Part shown: one piece after another, positions 58,674 through 64,000 of the stretch | How positions within the stretch are numbered: the stretch's first letter is position 1 | Layout of the letters: each line of letters opens with the position of its first letter | Source of the DNA: Varroa destructor | Taxonomy: Eukaryota; Arthropoda; Arachnida; Mesostigmata; Varroidae | Direction of reading: 5' to 3' | NCBI RefSeq assembly: GCF_002443255.2 | Contig: NW_019211454.1 | Coordinates: 58,287,693 to 58,351,692, forward strand | Length of the DNA stretch: 64,000 bases | Translations under genes and position numbers: made by a program | The notes under the pieces: model-generated | Told to the model about the DNA's origin: nothing | The model's database searches: none | Seen by the model: the letters and a program-made list of their open reading frames with translations, nothing else

Positions 58674-61261
58674 TCACGTCCTGTCCAGAAACCTCTGCGA
58701 CTGTTGGTTTTCCCAGTCGTTTGACAGGGCTACCAGCACGGTCATCACAGCATTGCACCCGTACGCAGCATGCCCCTTGACTCCAACGGCACGTCGCGCA
58801 TACAAGTTGCCTCTGGCGCTCGAAAAATCGACGGAAGGGACGCACCGACAACACTGCTGAGCACTGATAGAGTGAATGCAAACCTTTGAAAAAATGCACT
58901 AACTGAACCTTGGTATATACATACATGACCTATAGCGCACCCAACTGCGACGCCAGTATTCCATTGTGGGGCAGAAATATCCCCCATTCCACCTGAAGTC
59001 GTCTGATATACACATATATATATATAACAAGAACTGTTCTAATTTCGACCGGTGCCGCATCTCGGACAATATCTCCTACAAATTCCCAGAACCGTGTTGT
59101 TTTTATTTGCATCATTGCCCTGGCGGTTTGCGGAATTATGAGCGAAAACAGCTACCCTTTCTATTACTTATAGTTAGCACCGCTACTACCATAACTAGTA
59201 CTATACTACTAAGGCTATAAATAACTACCAGTGACTATTATTACCATTGAGGTGAAGCTGTGCCGCCCATGGCGCCTCCCCAACGTAACCTTCGTGTTTA
59301 TGAAGTACAAAACAACTTAGCTGAAGTTGTTCTAATTGCAACAAACAGCAAGACAATCATTTTCAGTGAATGGTTTTGAACATCATAGAATAAGATGACG
59401 GGAAGAACTATTAACGCGATGAACATACACCATACGCTAACAAAATCTGATGATAACTAAAGAACACGGTCGATGTTGACAAACGACAGTGTCGATAACT
59501 ATATACGGCTATGACAACCCTCTAATAATGATGATAATACGAAGCACCTGTACGGAAGAACGAAGAAAGCTACAAAAATACAATAGTGAATTCAAAAACA
59601 GGCAAATAGAAATTAGGGCGCGATAATAATGTTAAGAAGTTGCGAGAAACGATAACTCAATAGTACTTATCGAAACAATGCCTATCATGATACGAGAGAG
59701 ACAGCATTATTTATTATGACAGATATGATCACGGTGATCAAAGCGTAATGTTATATCACAACTGACCTTAGTTGTGGACATCAGTGATAACTAGGTAGAA
59801 GATACTCGGGTCAGACGAGAATGGATCGATTTTAAACTCATACTGATTATGGAAAGGCCTTGCCTATTTGGCCTAAGCTAACGTGGCTTCTGGTACGGCG
59901 GTGGCAGCTATTGCCACCACGGGAATACACAGGCACACGCAAGAAAATCATCGACTCGCTCTAGTCGCATGCGATAACCAGTTGTTAGGCGCACGGGGAA
60001 AGCATCAACGAGTGTGCTTAACTTACCCATTGCAACTATCAATAGGCAATATCCTACGTCAGTGTATGAAGTGCATAAAACGTCGCCTAATAAGTGAGGG
60101 TGAAAAATATGATGAAGATTCAGTTCAGTGTCCGCTAAGTAAAAAGGCCGGTTGGAGCTGTGTACATAGCGACCGATGCAAGTTCGCCAAACATGGCTTC
60201 CTCATGCGGTCTACACCAGGCACGCATCCATAACATGTTACAACTCTGTTGTTTGGTTCGCCCGCCCGGATCGCGTGCGAAAGCTCAGCCGATTGAAAGT
60301 AAAATGCTGCCAGCAGTAATGCAAGTTGTAGGTGATTATAGTATCTGAAGCCTAGGACATAAGTATATCTCTGGATCAGATAGCAAACTTCGTTAACTCT
60401 GTTCGTATCGTATGTAAAGCTTATATATAAATATATACATAATAATAAATATTATTATATATATTCTCTATGAGAGTCGCCGCAGGTATCCCTAAAATCG
60501 CTGCCGTAAGCTGTTGTCTCTATGACGCATTGTTTTTTCTCCCATTTGCTTCACTTTTCCTATAGCCTAAAACGTAATTCTCACGTACCGCACGGTTAGG
60601 CCTTAAGAGTTGTACGATGCACTCAAGATAAAGATTAGAGCGTTTTATTCGCAAAATCAAAGGATCACTGCTCATCAAAGCTGGCCAGCTATGAGCCCGC
60701 CATATAACTCTGGCACTTACTCGTCAGAAACAACCATTGTCAGCCGCTTCGACTTTTCCCAAACGTTTTGCTATTATCTGTAAATGGCCAAGTTCACTCT
60801 CCTATGGGGTTCCTAACTTGTTTGGTCGCCTCGTTCCAGTTACCAGATACAATTCGTCCTGATAGCGGTTTATTATTTGACAAGCTTATTCGTACCACTG
60901 TCAGAACCCCTTCCATATTCTCCAGTGGGCATACTGGAAGCCTGCTTTCCCAATGCTTATCGGAATCGTCCTCACCGCACCCAGCAGAATCGCTTGCTAC
61001 CGCGTCCGCCAGAGGGGCACCGAGCGCTATCCGACATGTTTCCAGCTGAACAAACAATAGCAGACGCTCGGCGCGTACAAAACGGCGGCCGACCATGCAG
61101 AAGTCACAGTGGTACCTCGTTTTTAACTGATTATTAGTTAGATGAATAATACGAACTACTAATAATTATAACAATAATAGTATCACTATTAATAATGATA
61201 GCACTATTTAATATATCGTTAGAAAATGGGTCTGCAGAGAAAAGAAAAGCTGTGAGAACTA

Positions 61262-61263
<2 letters not shown>

Positions 61264-61306
<43 letters not shown>
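61264..61306. repeat. (AG)n microsatellite
   Basis: A 43-base uninterrupted AG tract, the longest dinucleotide repeat in the window. Confidence 0.95.
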
Positions 61307-61309
<3 letters not shown>

Positions 61310-63024
61310 GGCGTTAATTATAATTAAGGGATGACACGAAAGGTGAATAACATGAACATTACTATTGTTATCATTAAAATATATCACACAGATGTAAATG
61401 CTATAGCAATGAATCGCTGATGGTAATGACGGTATAGTTAGTAATAGATTTGTGGTAATAACATGTACAACAATACTTAATCGTCACGGCCCAGCTCAAG
61501 GCCAATAGTCGGTAGCATCATTATGCAGTGCGCGATTACTCAGCTCGAAAAAAACACGCAGATTCGCACGAAGTAAAGGAAGTTCAGATAGCCAGCCAGC
61601 CAGCCAAACGCGTGGAAAGAAAGACGAGCTACATATAGTAATATCATACAGAAATTGGCGTTTAGCGCTAATGGGTGAGCTGCCCCCAGGAATCTCGGCT
61701 ATGATCCAGTAGTCAGCAGCGTTCCAGGTTGACGCTCATTCCCATCTGATACATGTAACGCTACTCTGGACTTCGTTCCAGTTGCACCACCCACTGCAGT
61801 TAATACTCCTTGTAAAGCGGCGCATGTCATACGCACGCAACATAGGACAACCCACCAGCGGATATATCCAGGTCAGGCCTAACTGTTCTACATTGTTGCT
61901 TGGAGAGGAACGGCCAGCATACAGATACGCAGGTAAAATGGTGGCCTTCGTCACAATCCCACAACGACAGTAGCGACGCCTAGGAACCCGCACGCAGGTA
62001 ATGCAAATAAGAGCTTCGTTTGTGAATTTTGTAGACGAACCGGAGTTTAACACTACCGGAAATAGCAGAATTCCTTTACTCAGTTGTTCACTAGAAGGCC
62101 ATACGTTACAAGCTCGCACTTGAATAAAGCACACATAATGCAAACCTAACAACACACAAAGCTCTTTTTTGCAAATGGTTCGTTACCTCACCTTGTATAA
62201 CATAACAATATCGAACTGACTGATTGTCTGAGAACGGCTGAACTGGCGTTCGGACACACCGATGTTAAGCGTAGTCGATTTGTATGTAGAAAAACACGCA
62301 TAATTTTTACGTCTAATAACGAAAAACGATTATATCGTAACGAGCGCTTAGATAAGGATGGAACGGAGCTGATCGAAGTCTCTTACCATCGGTTATTGCC
62401 AATAACGAATGATACAATACGATCATAAATCTAATAACAATAACTAAATGAAAATAACATTCGAACTAATAAATAAATTAATAAACCATTTAAAAATGAA
62501 AATATTACTATTTACAATTATAGTGTTATCGAATTGAGATGTCGTCATACCATGGAACATTACTCAGAGACGTTTGATTCCGAGTGATTTATACGATTTT
62601 TCGTATTTAGTGAGATAACAAACGCAAAAAAAAATCTGCATAAATGTTGTCACAATGAGAAGCGGGCACGTTGATGCGCTACTAATTCCAGTTGTACCAA
62701 TTACAATTTATTATTACAAAATATACACCAACGTTACCTTAAAACCACGTATATACAATTCAGTGCTAAATGAACAATACGGCATTTCGGGGTGGGGGCA
62801 GCCGGCAGTGGGATATAGAACGCATACACAGAACACAAAATATCGAACCATCATCGTTTATAACATGATGTTTTTTTCCTCCTCTTTTCCCGTGTTCAGC
62901 ACAGTTTTTTTATCGTGAAATAATCAGGTCTGATCTAAAATTTTGCTTGATTTGCAAGTAGTTCGCTAATTTTTAAATAAATTCGTTGTCTATTTTTGCT
63001 ACAATACATAAAGCTCTTTTCAGT

Positions 63025-63043
63025 AAAAAAAAAAAAAAAAAAA
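63025..63043. repeat. Homopolymer A19
   Basis: Nineteen A. No retroposed gene or LINE/SINE body was recognised directly upstream, so it is listed as a simple repeat only. Confidence 0.9.
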
Positions 63044-64000
63044 TGACAAGATAACTTTGAGTTTTGGCATGTTCATTCTTTCTTCTATGCAACACTTTCT
63101 GTTCTACATTTTTTCTTTACATATATTTCATTATGCAGCTATCTCATTGTTCGATGTACGCGAATTCATCTACTAGATATCGTGTCGTCCGTGCCCTTCC
63201 GAAGTCGAACTAGTCACACTACACGCACGTAAACGCACTGATCTTTTCAGCGAGCCACCTCAGGGAGTTAGCGCTCCTCGGGCACGCCCTTGAGTCATAA
63301 ACTGCAAGTTACGTGTACTATAAATAGGTTTACCTATTACGGTTCTAGTAAGACTTCCGTACTCCCTACCTAACCAGTTCCCAGAAAGCTGTTACCAGTC
63401 AAACAGCCATCGACGCGCGTACTTGTTTTCACAAAGGGGTAATATCCTGATCCCTTGGCCGGACAACCACTAAACTACACACATCCTGCAGTTCTCCAAA
63501 GCGTTATTTTAAATGTAACTTACTTTTACTCATCCTGCTACATTCTTACAAAGTAACACACCTTACATCAAGCTTGTTTACGTACAACGGTGAAGCACGT
63601 TTATAGGATTCCTACTGTGTGCACCCCCACCCCGTTGGAGGCTCTCTGGAACTGATCAACGCTGTATACCAAGTTTATCGAAAAAATCTAAACAGCATTT
63701 ACGCAACCAACACAAATGCCAACTGACTAGTGAGAATGGGTTTGTAACAACATTTTTACTCTCGTGACGAGAACTCGCAAACTATATAAGAAAACACACA
63801 AACGACTGTTCTAAGATTAAGAGAACGATTCATATTAATACGAAGAAAAAATACACTAACAATAATACTAGCTAAGCCGATAAATTGCAAATAGTTTTTT
63901 GCAGACTTGCTTGGCAAAAATCCTGTTTCTTCTGCCGCCTCCTTTGCAAAATTTTACCAATTTTCAGCTAAAAAATACCAACCTGTGGTTATATTGTAAC

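Larger units (their letters stand above)
58674..64000. other. Acetylcholinesterase 3' flank; no further gene recognised
   Basis: It holds the 3' UTR of unknown length. A clear AATAAA occurs only at 60,444-60,449 in AT-rich DNA, 1.8 kb past the stop; nearer variant signals were not resolved. The rest includes an (AG)n tract, an (AGCC)n run near 61,590 and a 19-A run. Open frames (up to 139 codons at 61,736-62,155, minus) have no recognised domain. Confidence 0.35.

Noticed and set aside
60668..60695. 16-base match (minus strand gccagctttgatgagc) to the 3' part of the miR-2/miR-13 family
   Set aside because: The seed (ATCACAG) is absent, no 5' arm can pair as in a mir-2 precursor, and the match is explained by a short local palindrome (gctcat...agctggccagct...atgagc).
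61736..62155. 139-codon minus-strand frame near the right end
   Set aside because: No recognisable domain; a plus-strand frame overlaps it, and nothing marks it as an exon.

Overview
The window is eukaryotic nuclear DNA, most likely from an arthropod and probably a mite or tick (Acari). The support is a GPI-anchor-type acetylcholinesterase of arthropod character with the Torpedo-style catalytic layout, an intron-rich arfaptin, a eukaryotic tRNA-Asp, a mariner remnant, many microsatellites and a 100-N scaffold gap. The mite/tick placement is an inference from the acetylcholinesterase sequence and the modest intron sizes; it is not proven. Spliceosomal introns fragment the genes, so most long open frames are chance.

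Left end (1-3.3 kb, minus strand). Two exons of an unrecognised gene run off the left edge (1-58 and 204-385). Next comes a complete five-exon arfaptin gene (1396-3284), a BAR-domain protein that binds Arf/Arl GTPases at the trans-Golgi. All four of its introns have GT-AG ends and matching phases. From 7.7 to 8.4 kb there is a large Ser/Thr/Asn-rich minus-strand open exon, ending in a strong donor whose phase would join it to arfaptin; it may encode an N-terminal extension.

Middle (8.4-50.8 kb). No gene here could be recognised. GC-richer, CpG-containing patches (about 9.1-9.7, 15.0-18.6, 24.6-25.4, 29.3-31.2 and 41.2-42.3 kb) alternate with AT-rich DNA. The first of these carry minus-strand donor-like sites that could belong to upstream noncoding exons. 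Other features are a cluster of five unrelated short tandem duplications (20.75-21.30 kb), a degenerate mariner (27.8-28.3 kb), a 23-bp near-perfect hairpin (30.06-30.11 kb), a tRNA-derived SINE-like unit (36.09-36.18 kb) and the assembly gap (36,700-36,799).

Right part (50.8-58.7 kb, plus strand). A complete six-exon acetylcholinesterase gene encodes 690 residues. It has the catalytic triad, three conserved disulphides, a C-terminal intersubunit cysteine and a GPI-anchor signal. A canonical tRNA-Asp(GTC) gene lies in its last intron on the same strand. A short upstream ORF overlaps the proposed start codon. The remaining 58.7-64 kb holds simple repeats and no supported gene.

The genes have no evident joint function: arfaptin acts in vesicle budding at the Golgi, acetylcholinesterase ends cholinergic signalling at the cell surface, and the tRNA serves translation.
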